A stretch of DNA of 64,000 bases from Gnetum montanum (lineage: Eukaryota; Streptophyta; Gnetopsida; Gnetales; Gnetaceae), in the NCBI GenBank assembly GCA_015680685.1, contig MNCI01007588.1:212072-276071 (forward strand), written 5' to 3'. The position numbers were made by a program, and so were the translations under genes. Shown here piece after piece: positions 1-11,701 of this stretch. The notes beneath the pieces were generated by a model. It had not been told where the DNA came from, searched no databases, and saw only the letters and a program-made list of their open reading frames with translations. The stretch's first letter is position 1, and each line of letters begins with the position of its first letter.

Positions 1-1129
1 ATAATAACTGTTCTAATAACTAGAGTAATTGTTTTATTAATAATTGCTCTAATAATTAGAGTACCTCCTTCATTAGGTTTCTTTATTCTTTATTTTTACT
101 CTTTCTGTTTTGCCTTGTGTCGCGGGAAATAGGAAAATCTTACCCTTGTAGCACATGACCTAAGGAAATGCTTATGGCCAATAGACCCAAGATCTGCAAC
201 CTGCTTAGACAGTTAGAAGTCATTGGATTCTGTTCTTAACTACAACGAGCGTTATTAACGACAGATTAATTAGAGCAACTCCGAACATGAAAATTCATTC
301 CGTAAAAAGGAAGTAACTATTTTTTTTATTAAATAAATATTGGACAGGTAGTGTTGTCTTTGGCACGTACACTGTAGAGTCACATCAATGCAGGGCATTT
401 TCATGACATTGTTTTCATTAATGAAATGTACTTAATTTGAATCATTCACGGTTAATTATTGTGGCCGGTTTTACCGTTAGCAGCAAATCACATAAGCGAG
501 ATATTTAAAAAGATGCGTGCAGTTAGCAATAGCGAATAAGACGAAGCAATCTTTAAAGCAAACGAATATTTGGTGGGACCCCTGGGCCAGTCAAACGAAA
601 AAAAGGAGAAAAACACCACGGCGAAAATTACCATTGACCTAAAAAATCCATAAAAATTGAAACTGAATTTTATTTTGTACATTGAAGCCTAAGAGAATCT
701 CTTAGACAGATGAAATATACATGAGGTTTAAATATCTTATTTACAAAGTTCCTAAAGTGCTCTTCGCTGTAAAAAAGAGAGAAAAATGCAAAAAAATTAA
801 GAGCCTCATTGAGAAAAAGAGAGAAAAAGGCGACAAAAATGGGCGGTAAATGGAAAGGGAAAGTGCAGGAATCTGTCAGAACAGAACAGTTTTCGTTTGA
901 CCTTTATTGTTATTGTTTTCTGAAGACAAGGAAATCCCGATTCACATCGTCGATGCTGCCGTAAAAGCAATTAATCGCGGATAAAATGGCTGCGAGGTAC
1001 GCGGAGGTGTTTTAAAAGGAAATGTTCAGCTGTCGGTGCAGTGTTTTGCCTGCCGGAGGGAGGGTGAAGGAATTCTCGGGCCGCGACGGGGCTCAACAGG
1101 GGGGGGAAGATTGCAAGAAGATTTCGTTT
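1..1129. other. upstream intergenic region of DCL1
   Basis: No gene is seen here. The first 70 bases contain an imperfect duplication of an AT-rich unit built on the words CTAATAACTAGAGTA and CTAATAATTAGAGTA. From about 930 the sequence becomes richer in CpG (for example around 960-1100), which may mark the core promoter side of DCL1. No clear TATA box could be assigned. The minus-strand open frame at 488-682 has no recognisable motif and is treated as chance. Confidence 0.5.
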
Positions 1130-1749
1130 TAGCGATTTTGGAATTTCTGCTCGTGCTTCTTCTTCATTCGTTCATGCTTTTTGAAATCTTCTTCTTTCTT
1201 CCTTCCGAGGGATAGAGTTGTTTTTTGTTCGGTGTATTGTTTGCTGTGGTTTCCGTGAAGATCAAGATGAAGCTGCTTCTGTGTTTTTTGTGAGGTTATT
1301 AAATTTTTTTCTTCCGCCAGACTGGCCTGGTTTCTCTCTCTCTCCTGTTGTTGTCTTGTTTTTGCGCGGGAGTTGTTGTGCTGCTGGTTGCGATTTCGGC
1401 TTTGTTTTGCTTGATTTATTGGTGCGCGGCTGAATTTCGGAGAAACGGAGCAAAACTCTCCGTCTGCGGGCGAATCTCCGATCGATCATACCATAAATGT
1501 TTTTCCTTATGCTGCCGCTGATGTTGATCGATGACGATGGAACCTTTATGGTATGATTCCTCGAGGATTCTTCCGCAGCAGCTTTTGACGAGCGCCTCTG
1601 CGCGCTTCCGATCGGCTGTTTATGGGTGATCATGGCTGCTGCCGCCTCCGCCTTTGAATTTGAAACTTTTTCTGTTTTGCATTTTTTGATTTTGGTGCGA
1701 AGTTTGTTTGTGTGTAGCAGCTGCAACGCGTGCCTCTTTCTGTGTTAGG
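1130..1749 (+). other. DCL1: probable 5' UTR leader exon of DCL1 (start approximate)
   Basis: The stretch is pyrimidine-rich (TTCTTCTTCATTCG and similar words) as plant leaders often are. It ends at a consensus splice donor, GG then GTAAGT, at 1749/1750. No reading frame here joins the DCL1 frame. The transcription start is a guess; only the 3' edge is supported by a splice signal. Confidence 0.45.
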
Positions 1750-2223
1750 GTAAGTGAGCCTTTCCTTGTTTTTCTTTTCCTAAATGCTTAACTGCTTCGG
1801 TTGCTTTATTCCGAGTTCGAACAAATGGAAAATGCTTGAACTGCTTTGTGTGCTGCAAGTAATTTTCAGATGCTTCGTTTTTTCTGAGCTCTCAGGATGA
1901 GCTGAATTTTAACTGTAGCCGTATTTAGATGCTCTTTCCTTAGCTTTCTAACGAAAACGATTTGATTCTGCTTGTCTGATACAGTTAGTAGCTGCCGCTC
2001 CCTTTGGCAGCAACCAGCATGATTAAGGAAAGTGCAGTGAATAACAAAATTAAAATAGCTTTATTTTAGCTTTTTCAGAATTTTGTGGCCCGTTTGCAGT
2101 GGTAATCCTTCACCTGTGTCGGCAGCCGTGGTACTTTGATATGGAAATTTCTAAAACTAGGGCTAATGTGCTGAACTTCAGTCTACTTAAAAGTGATACT
2201 GATTCGGTCGTTTGCTTTCGTAG
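1750..2223 (+). other. DCL1: probable 5' UTR intron of DCL1
   Basis: The donor is a perfect GTAAGT at 1750. The acceptor is TTTGCTTTCGTAG ending at 2223, 28 bases before the DCL1 start codon at 2252. The interior is T-rich. An in-frame TAA at 2225-2227 lies just after the acceptor, so an upstream exon joined here could not extend the DCL1 protein. RNA evidence would settle it. Confidence 0.55.
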
Positions 2224-2251
2224 GTAACCTGTCGTTTTGGTGTTCGTTATC

Positions 2252-5200
2252 ATGGAGCCGGCGCGATACTATGAAGAAGAAAGACGGCAGAGTTACTGTG
2301 GCACCAAGAGGGAGAGGTCAGGATCCATCGATAGTCATGGAGACAGGGATGGAAGATGCAAGCGCAGTAGAGACACTAGTCATGAAAGGAATTTTGGAGT
2401 TAGGGCCTGCGATTCTGGAGACAGAGGAAGGATTGACAGAAAGAAGGATCGGGAATGGGAAAAGGAGTACGACGGACGCACCAGGGATGATAGAAGGGAC
2501 AGAGAAGGACGACGAGGATATTGGGAAAAAGATAAGTCCGGGAAAATGGGTTTTCATTATGGTAGCAGGGATGCCGTTGTGGAAAGGGAAAGAGCTAGGT
2601 TGAAAGAAAAGGATTCACCTTCCAAGCAAACTTCGCCCTCTGAAAATGCTTCAGATGAACATCGAGAAATTGCCCCGGAAGATCAGGCACGGGGTTATCA
2701 GATTGAAGTTTTAGAGCAGGCAAAAGTAAAGAATACTATCGCATTTCTTGAAACAGGTGCAGGAAAAACCCTTATTGCTGTTCTTTTGATGAAAAGTGTT
2801 TGCTATAAAATGCGCGAGGAGAACAAAAGAATGCTGGCTGTATTCTTAGTTCCAAAAGTTCCTTTAGTTTATCAGGTAGGTACAGAAGTCCCGCACTATT
2901 CTCTTTATAGTGCGCTTGGAGGTCATTGAATTTGCTTACTAATGCCTTAACGAATTTCTGATTGGCCAGTAAGGATTATTGCCTTACAACTAACGCGGAT
3001 AATTATACCATTTTGTTGTTTCTTTTGACTTGTCAGCAAGCGGAGGTGATCCGGAACAAGACCCGGTTCAATGTTGGACACTACTGTGGAGAGATGGGTC
3101 AAGATTTTTGGGATGCACGAAGATGGCAAAGGGAGTTTGAGTCAAGGGAGGTATGCCATTTTATTTCATAGATGTTGATTGTTTTCATACTCATATGCTG
3201 TTGCTTGATTCTGCTCTTTTAATCGATCTCTTTGAGGGTTAGAACATTATTTTAAAGTTTAATTTTGTATAACAATGTGTTCTTATCAGCCAATGCTAAT
3301 CATCTCTAATTGAAATTTCTTTTTGATGACTATGAGTTCACGGAAATAAAATTCTATCAGGGTCAAAGAGTATTTCTATACTGCATCACTCCTTGTGACT
3401 TAATGCATTTTTTGACTTTAATGTGTTTTATGCCATGCCATTTTTGTACTTACAGGTGCTAGTTATGACTGCACAAATTCTTCTGAATATTTTGCGGCAT
3501 AGCATTATAAAAATGGAAGCCATTCATCTGCTTATTCTTGACGAATGTCATCATGCCGTGAAAAAACATCCATATTCATTAGTAATGTCAGAATTCTATC
3601 ATACTACTCCAAAGGAAAAAAGGCCTGCTGTATTTGGCATGACAGCGTCCCCTGTCAATTTAAAAGGTAGGTTGTTTTGCGACTGATTCTGTTATGGGCA
3701 TTATTGAAGTAGGTGAATAACCTAGTTTCTGTGGTGTCTGCAATGCAGGAGTATCAAATCAAGAAGACTGTGCCATAAAAATAAGGAATCTAGAAAGCAA
3801 ACTAGATTCCATTGTATGCACAATTAAAGATCGAAAGGAGCTTGAAAAGCATGTTCCCATGCCTCTAGAAGTTGTGGTAGAATATGACAAAGCAGCCATA
3901 TTGTGGTCTTTACATGAACAAATAAAACAAATGGAAGCAGAAGTAGAAAAAGCTGCCCATTCCAGTTCTAAAAGGAGCAAGTGGCAGCTAATGGGAGCAA
4001 GAGATGCAGGCTGCAAAGAAGAGGAATGGCTTGTTTATGGCGTGTCAGAAAGAACAGAGAGTGACGGCGCTGCCCATTTAGTACAAAAGTTAAGGGCTAT
4101 AAAGTATGCTCTTGATGAACTTGGACAATGGTGTGCATACAAGGTAGCTAATTATTTGCATGGAGAAGATTATTACTAATCCTTCTATTTTTGACTCTTA
4201 GTGAAAAATTTCTATGTTTGCGTACTGTGCTGTGTTTTAATTGGTTTCACCCGTGATTTTAGGTTTCCCAGTCATTTTTGACAGCTTTACAGAATGATGA
4301 AAGGGCAAATCATCAACTGGATGTGAAGTTTCAAGAATCATATTTGAAAAGAGTTGTTTCTCTCTTACAGTGTGAATTGGCAGAAGGAGCAGTATCCTGT
4401 AATAACAATCCTTCTGAAGAACAGGATCAGAGCCTTCCGTCAGAGGAAGGATCCAGAGATGAAGTAGAAGAGGGCGAACTTGTTGATGCCAAAGGTGGTA
4501 AACATACTTTGTGCAAATTATGTTTGTTTTTGGTGACATGCTTGTTTTTCTCTTTCTTAAAAAACAAATTAGAAACAAGTGTAGCGTTATGGTTAGCTTA
4601 TGAACCAGTCGGTGTGTGCAGTCGTTTCTGGTGGTGAACACGTTGATGAGGTTATTGGGGCTGCTGTAGCAGATGGTAAAGTTACTCCCAAAGTACAATC
4701 ATTAATTAAAATCCTTTTAAAGTATCAACACACCGAAGATTTCCGTGCCATTGTATTTGTCGAGCGAGTTGTGTCTGCGCTTGTTTTGCCGAAGGTTTGT
4801 ACCACAATGTGTGATTTTTCTGGTATTCATCATCTCTAAATGGCAATGTTTCCGGACAACTATCTAATAAGGATGTGTTTCTGAACCATAATATCAAATG
4901 GATAGGTTTTTGCGGAGTTGCCCTCATTAAATTTCATCAAATGCGCAAGTCTGATTGGGCACAATAACAATCAGGAAATGCGGACACGACAGATGAACGA
5001 AACAATTTCAAAATTTAGAGATGGGCGGGTAATTCAAAATAAAGTGTTTCTTAGGAGTTTTTTACACTTGAATTGGTAATTGTGTTTTTGCAGGGCTGAA
5101 CTATGTTTACGATGCTAGGTAACATTGCTGGTAGCCACAAGCGTGGCAGAGGAAGGTCTTGACATTAGGCAGTGCAATGTTGTAATACGGTTTGACCTTG

Positions 5201-8200
5201 CGAAAACTGTACTGGCATATATACAATCCAGAGGACGTGCTCGGAAACCCGGTTCAGATTACATCTTGATGCTTGAAAGGCACGATTTTAATTTCTATGT
5301 TCAGTCAGTAGGCTTTTGTGGTCTCTGTATGCAAGCTTTTGTGCTATACATTCTCATAATTTTTATATTTTTCACAGAGGCAACTTGTCACATGAAGCCT
5401 TCCTTAGAAATGCAAGAAATAGCGAAGAGACCTTGCGCAAGGAGGCTATCGAAAGAACTGACCTTAGTCATCTCAAAGATGTGTCCAAGTTTACTTCACA
5501 AGAAACACCGCCAGGTGCTATATACCAGGTTCCCAGTACTGGTGCCACTGTAAGTTTGAACTCTGCTGTAGGGCTTATCCATTTCTATTGTTCTCAGCTG
5601 CCAAGTGATAGGTATGTTTGATACAATTACTTTTTTCATTATTTATTTATTCTTTTGCCATCCATGCCCGGTTTAATCGATATGCCTAACTTTTCTAGGT
5701 ACTCAAATTTAAAACCGAACTTCATCATGAACCAGCATAATAAGGCAGGGGGTTCTGTTGAGTACTCGTGTGAGCTGCAGCTGCCTTGCAATGCCCCTTT
5801 TGAAAAGCTTGAAGGGCCTGTTTGTAGTTCTAGGCGTGAGGCACAACAGGTACTTCAGTTTTACTTAATTTTGTTGTTGTGATTTTTAACTTACTAAGAA
5901 TTGCAAAATTTGAAATTTTTTTTAAACTGATCAGAAAAGAACACCTTTAAATTAATTAATCAAATGATGGAAGGCAATAAAATCTTTACAAAATATAGTG
6001 CAGCTACTTAAAAGGCTAAAGATCCATGAGAATGTGAAAGGTTTGGCAGTGCAATGTTGCATATGAGTGAAGCTGTATGTGACAACGAGGTCCCTTTAAC
6101 AAAAAGGTGGTTTCTTTTTTAAAGTTACAGGCAGTTATTTTGAAACTGAAAATGAAAGTGAAGCCTTATTTTAAAAAATAAATTATATCCAGTACAAAGA
6201 AAATTAAAAAAAGAGAATAATTTAAAAAGAAAAGGTATGGAGATCATTACGGAAAAATGACCTCATAAAATTGGTCCTCAAAGAGATCATCCTAACAAAT
6301 AAATAGGAGGTTGTGATTCCTTTGTAATGTGTGTGCAGCTGCCGCTGGTTGTAGAGAGTGGCCTATGTAGTCGCTGTACCTGAACAGGTTCAAACCAAAG
6401 GAAAAAAATTGTCAGCGATAAGTTCAGTTATCAAATTTAATTTCTGAAATCCTGTTGAAATATTCTAGATGGATTGGGCTTTACTGTGCTTAGTGAATTA
6501 GCAAAAATTTCTAGCAGGGTTACCATAATATTATCATGACTGTGATTGCTCCTAGAAAAGGAGCTAGTCATTAGCGTTGTCGTTAGCGGTACATGGTCTA
6601 GAGTTGATTTGTTTTTAAAATAAAATTAGGAAAAGAGAATTATGCAACTACTTTCTAACACATAGTTTATGCTGATGGATAAAAATGTACCTTTGCCAAC
6701 TTTTATTATTTCATAGGCAGTGTGTCTGGAAGCTTGCAAACAGCTGCATGAAATGGGGGCATTCACGGATATGCTTTTGCCAGACAAGGGAAGCGGTGAT
6801 GATGAAGGGGAGAAGGTTGATAAACCTGAAGAAGGGGAGCCTCTTCCAGGTACTGCTCGACACAGGGAGTTTTATCCAGAAGGAGTTGCAAAAATTCTTG
6901 AGGTACTGAGATATTTTTGCCAAAATCAAATCATTGTAGTTCATGTAATTTTCTGCTTCTGACTGCATTCTCAGATCTTTACTTCACGCCATGTTTGCAT
7001 GGTGGCTAGCTTAATGCATTTCCCCTAGAATCATTTCTAGATGCATACAACAGTACAATATTTACAGAGGAGAAAATTCAGTTTGCAGCATGAAAACTGT
7101 AAAATAAAGAGTTTCAAAGTTTCCATTGCCCTTAATTTTGAACAATCTTGCGGCAAATTGGTGGAATATATTTCAAAATTCAAACTATGTGAAGCACTTG
7201 ACTAGAATGCATTGATCTTAAAACTTTATGACATACTAGAATTACATTCCAAGCTTTTGGATGGTTTGCAAGTATGTTAACATTGAATACTGGATTTGTG
7301 TTGAAACATTCCATCAGAATGATCATAAGTGTTATGCATATCAAAACCTTCCAATGAAACTTCATAAAGTGCAGGAATCTAGGTATCTTCTGATATGCAG
7401 GATATGTCATAATATGGTATATTCACTGGTCTTACGTGGAGAGCGCTGCCCAGGCAGTGGTGAGACGGATAAAATCTTCTAGACATATGTCTAAACAAAT
7501 TTTTTAACAACAGTGCATTGTTGGCTTTGTGGTAGGATGAATGTTATAATAATTATAGGTGTTAAGTTTAATTCTAAGTTTTTCCTCGATTTGCTTTATT
7601 TCCTTTTCGTAGAAATGTCAATTTCGTTCGGTTCCTTAGAAAAATCTGTTAACTTGAATTTTATTACAAGGAACTACAAAAAACTGTCTTGGTATTTTTT
7701 CTCGGAAAGCTACCCTATTTTCTACATTTTAATCTTACTTTAAAAACCTGCAACTAAATCAGTTGAATCGATTTCGTTTTTGTTTCTTGCCCCTACTGTT
7801 TCGTATGTTTAACATGGTGTCATGAAGTGTTATACGGTCTACGGGTTGCTGTTTGATGATTATTTCATCAACTTTTCACAACATCCTATTTCATTCAATT
7901 GTTATATTTTTTGGGACATATCTTGTGCCTCTTAAATTACAAACGCTTGAAAAAATATGGATGTAATAGCTGTTATAGTAATCTTCAAGCTTTTTCATTA
8001 ACCAGCATAGAGCTTTTAAATGAAACTCTAAAGTTGTTGATTTTTCTACATTCCAGGGAGACTGGATACTTACTGGAAACAACGGTCAAACTGACCCATC
8101 TAAAGTGGTTACACTCTTTTTGTACAAGATTAAAAGTGAGAATCGTGGATTTACGAAGGATCCATTTTTAACACAAACTACAGATTTTGCAGTGCTATTT

Positions 8201-11200
8201 AGCAGTGAGCTAGATCTTGAGGCATGTTATTTGTTTGGGAAATGTTGTTTGTACCAAGAATTGTTGGAAAGATTTTTTGTTGAACGATTTAAAAGGATGA
8301 TGGACAAAATCTTTTCGATTGTAGGTTTTATTAATGGCAATGGATCTTTTCATAGCAAGAACTATGATCACAAAGGCCTCTCTTGATTACGGAGGCGCTG
8401 TCCAGATCACTGAGTCCAAGGTTGTCTGATAGAGCTTTGCATGCTTTTATCATATGTCGTATTTTGTAAATATATTATTTGGTTTTCATGAGAATTCTTG
8501 TTTTTGCAGTTGGTGGCGTTGAAAAGCTTTCATGTGAGGCTTATGAGTATAGTCCTTGATGTCAATGTTGATCCAGCCACGACCCCATGGGATCCTGCTA
8601 AAGCATACCTGTTTGCTCCATTGGCAGCTGAAGCTGGCTCAAATCCATTCCACGATATAGACTGGCATCTTATTGATCAGGTTCTAAATACTGATGCTTG
8701 GAATAACCCCCTCCACAGGGCTCGTCCAGACGTTTACCTAGGTACAGATGAACGGACTCTTGGTGGAGACCGTCGAGAGTATGGATTTAGGAAATTGCGT
8801 TTTGGGATGGCTTTTGGCCAAAAATCACACCCAACTTATGGAATCAGAGGGGCCGTTGCCCAGTTTGATGTAGTAAAAGCATCAGGGTTAGTTCCCTCGC
8901 GTGACACAGTGGGCCAGCTTGATAATGAACCCCCACCAGGGAAACTACTGATAGCAGATGGATATATTGAAATAGAAAAGCTACTAGGTAAAATAGTTAC
9001 TGCTGCTCATTCAGGGAAGAGGTTTTATGTAGATTCAATCCGGTCTGAAATGAATGCAGAGAGTTCTTTCCCTAGGAAAGAGGGATATTTGGGTCCTCTA
9101 GAATACAGTTCATATGCAGATTATTACAAACAGAAGTATGTACAAATTTTGTATTAATTTAGTGATCGCATTACGTTGCTGAACTTCCCACGGCATCATA
9201 TGATCTTATTCTTACAAATTATCCAGGTATGGAGTTGAACTGAAGTGTAAGAAGCAGCCTCTTATAAGAGGGCGGGGTGTCTCATACTGCAAGAACTTGC
9301 TTTCCCCGAGATTTGAAACAACTGAGGGTAACAAGCTCCTTACAACATTTAACTCGTTTTCTCTACATGGTTGTGATTCCTAACTTGTATACTTGATTGA
9401 AAGTATGTCTTCTGCAGGTTGCGTAGATGATAATCAGGACAAGACCTACTATGTAATGCTTCCGCCAGAACTGTGCTTGGTTCATCCTTTGCCGGGATCA
9501 CTTGTAAGAGGAGCGCAGAGATTGCCATCGGTAATGAGGAGAGTTGAAAGCATGCTTCTTGCAATTCAGTTAAAGCATGAGATAAACTATCCAATTCCAT
9601 CTTTAAAAGTATGTCACTTCACTTTATTTCATTAATTAATATGGGTTCTGGTGAACTGCCTCTTCCTACCTGCTAATTAATTTCGTAATATGTCTTTGAT
9701 AGATCCTGGAAGCTTTGACTGCCGCGTCGTGTCAGGAAACATTTTGTTACGAGAGGGCAGAGCTGCTAGGGGATGCCTACTTGAAGTGGGTTGTCAGCAG
9801 ATGCTTGTTTCTCAAGTATCCTCAGAAACACGAAGGTCAGCTTACTCGAATGAGACAACAAACAGTAAGCAATGTTGTGCTCTATCAATATGCACTTGAC
9901 AAAGGGTTGCAGGCATACATTCAGGCCGATCGTTTTGCTCCATCGAGATGGGCTGCTCCAGGAGTGCTTCCTGTGTTCGACGAGGATACAAATGACTCGG
10001 ACAGCTACTCAGACAAGACAGAAAACGAAGAGCAGCCGGCTAGTGAAAAATATGCTGATTATGAGGATGAGATCGAGCCAATGGAGGAAGGGGAAATTGA
10101 AGGGGATTCAAGTTGTTACAGGGTTCTTTCCAGTAAGACTCTGGCCGACGTAGTGGAGGCTTTGATCGGTATTTATTATGTCGAAGGTGGGAAAAATGCA
10201 GCTGCTCACCTTATGAATTGGATAGGAATTCCTACCCAGTATGATCCTGGGGATGGAGAACTTGCCAGGAAAGGATGCAAAGTGCCGGAGTCTGTAATGA
10301 GAAGCATTGATTTTGAAAAGCTTGAAGAATCCTTGAACTATAAGTTCGATGAGAAGAGCTTGCTGGTTGAAGGCATTACCCATGCATCGCGCCCCTCTTC
10401 TGGGGTATCCTGTTACCAGCGCCTGGAATTTGTCGGAGATGCGGTTTTGGATCATCTCATAACAAGACATCTCTTTTTCACATATACCGATCTTCCTCCA
10501 GGACGCCTTACCGATCTGCGTGCTGCAGCTGTCAACAATGAGAACTTTGCCCGAGTTGCTGTCAAACATAAACTTCATTTGCATGTCAGACATGGCTCAA
10601 CGGCACTAGATGCACAGGTGATAATTGCTACTTAACAAGCAAACAGTCTTTATGGTTTTGGGTCTACCATACATGCATAGCTGAGAAATTTTTACGATCC
10701 ATAAATGCTTGCAGATTAGAGACTTCGTGAAAGACATTCAAGCCGAACTGGACAAACCAGGTATAAATTCCTTTGGTCTCGGGGACTTCAAAGCACCGAA
10801 GGTTCTTGGAGATATAGTGGAATCCATTGCAGGTGCAATTTTCTTGGACAATGGACTGGACACAGCTAGAGTGTGGGAGGTAGGTTTCACAAGGACATAT
10901 TGTTCATGAAATTGCAAGTGTATGATCTAAGAAATGTCTATTAATCTGTTCTTTGTCTTCTTAGGTGTTCCAACCTCTGCTGCAGCCAATGGTAACTCCA
11001 GATACACTTCCCATGCATCCGGTTCGTGAGCTTCAAGAGAGATGTCAACAGCAGGCTGAGGCTTTAGAGTACAAGGCTTCCAGAACTGCAAATATGGCTA
11101 CTGTGGAGGTGTACGTTGATGAGGTTCTGATAGGAGTTGCCCAAAACCCTCAAAAAAAGATGGCCCAGAAGCTAGCGGCCCGTAATGCTCTTGTTCGTTT

Positions 11201-11701
11201 GAAGGAAAAAGAAGCCGAAGCAGAAAAGGCCATGGCTGAAAATAAAGCTGATGGAACTGCGGTGAAGAAAAATGGAACCCAAACATTCACAAGACAGTCT
11301 CTGAATGATTTGTGCCTCCGGAGACAGTGGCAGCTGCCTCAATACAGGTGATATGGCGATTTCCTTTCGGAAGATAAAATAGGTTATGCACATTTTTAGT
11401 ATAACTAAGTACCTGGACGCACTAGAGACATTCGGAGACGGTAAAGTTCATGAGAATAATTTTTTTAAAAGATGAGCCGAATTCCAAAATTGACCAGGCA
11501 TCACTATTGCTTCTTAATTTCAGGTGCATACACGAAGGAGGCCCGGCACATGCAAAGAGATTCACGTACTCGGTTCGTGTGAGAACAACAGACAGAGGAT
11601 GGACAGATGAATGTGTGGGTGATCCCATGCCAAGCGTCAAGAAAGCCAAGGATTCTGCTGCTATGCTTCTTCTGGAGCTCATAAAGAATTGGCCCACTTA
11701 A
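2252..11701 (+). CDS. DCL1: DICER-LIKE 1, miRNA-processing RNase III
   Basis: DCL1 cuts primary and precursor miRNAs in the plant nucleus, with HYL1 and SERRATE as known partners. Twenty exons give one open frame of about 1807 codons: 2252-2875, 3037-3150, 3456-3666, 3749-4143, 4263-4494 (or 4497), 4622-4794, 4906-5028, 5119-5279, 5378-5611, 5699-5849, 6717-6902, 8057-8221, 8325-8420, 8510-9135, 9227-9327, 9418-9608, 9703-10617, 10715-10879, 10965-11347, 11524-11701. Seen: basic N-terminus (1-140); helicase motif ETGAGKT (about 165-180), DECHH (about 275), GMTASP, then [11 protein letters not shown] and [13 protein letters not shown]283 around [20 protein letters not shown] with [14 protein letters not shown]; RNase IIIa [10 protein letters not shown] (E1281, D1285); RNase IIIb [10 protein letters not shown] (E1503, D1507); two dsRNA-binding domains (about 1635-1710 and 1730-1805). 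All catalytic residues expected are present. Start: first ATG after the in-frame stop at 2225. The protein is about 100 residues shorter than Arabidopsis DCL1 (1909 aa), all at the N-terminus. Introns 8 and 12 use GC donors in this model. Confidence 0.95.
5280..5377 (+). other. DCL1: DCL1 intron 8, candidate GC-AG intron
   Basis: Cutting after the AG at 5278-5279 and joining to 5378 gives MLER then [11 protein letters not shown], collinear with known DCL1 proteins. The donor then reads AG|GCACGA, a GC donor with a weak consensus. A GT donor 24 bases downstream (GTCAGT at 5304) also keeps the frame but inserts eight residues (HDFNFYVQ). The two could be alternative forms. Confidence 0.6.
5850..6716 (+). 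other. DCL1: DCL1 intron 10 (867 bp)
   Basis: Donor GTACTT and acceptor TTTCATAG give a phase-0 junction between [12 protein letters not shown] and [14 protein letters not shown]. The interior is AT-rich; I see no coding exon, hairpin or mobile element in it. Confidence 0.85.
6903..8056 (+). other. DCL1: DCL1 intron 11 (1154 bp)
   Basis: This is the longest coding intron of the gene. Donor GTACTG follows GVAKILE; acceptor ATTCCAG precedes GDWILTG, matching the family segment before PAZ. The interior is AT-rich with short chance open frames on both strands and no recognisable repeat or gene. Confidence 0.85.
8210..8334 (+). promoter_or_regulatory. DCL1: position equivalent to the miR162 target site (eroded), split by intron 12
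   Basis: In Arabidopsis, miR162 pairs with DCL1 mRNA across the exon 12/13 junction. The equivalent bases here are 8210-8221 joined to 8325-8334. Against the Arabidopsis site I count seven differences in 22 bases. Against miR162 itself they give mismatches at miRNA positions 2, 13, 15 and 19, G:U pairs at 3 and 14, and a bulge near 8. By usual plant pairing rules this would be a poor target. The amino acids (EVLLMAMD) remain close to the family. Confidence 0.6.
8222..8324 (+). other. DCL1: DCL1 intron 12, GC-AG intron
   Basis: The family sequence E-L-D-x-E-V-L requires joining GAG at 8219-8221 to GTT at 8325. The only donor fitting this is GAG|GCATGT, a GC donor with otherwise good consensus. 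The acceptor is TTTTCGATTGTAG. The intron is 103 bp. Reading through instead gives a stop soon after SELDLEA, and no GT donor restores the frame. This intron corresponds to the junction that splits the miR162 site in Arabidopsis. Confidence 0.8.
9136..9226 (+). other. DCL1: DCL1 intron 14 (91 bp), no miRNA hairpin
   Basis: Donor GTATGT follows ADYYKQK and the acceptor ATCCAG restores KYGVELK. In Arabidopsis, intron 14 carries MIR838. Here the intron is only 91 bp and I see no long self-complementary arm, so no comparable precursor fits in it. Confidence 0.75.

Noticed and set aside
1262-1726. 154-codon minus-strand open frame upstream of DCL1
   Set aside because: Low-complexity Lys/Ser/Arg/Ala composition, antisense to the pyrimidine-rich leader of DCL1, and no domain.
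2193-2603. 136-codon + frame overlapping DCL1 exon 1
   Set aside because: It overlaps the exon in another frame; the DCL1 frame carries the family similarity.
5089-5118. Alternative acceptor GCAG|GGCTGAAC for DCL1 exon 8
   Set aside because: Using it brings in an in-frame stop before [13 protein letters not shown]; the acceptor GCTAG at 5118 restores the family sequence.
10108-10593. 161-codon minus-strand frame
   Set aside because: Antisense shadow of the conserved RNase III exon 17.
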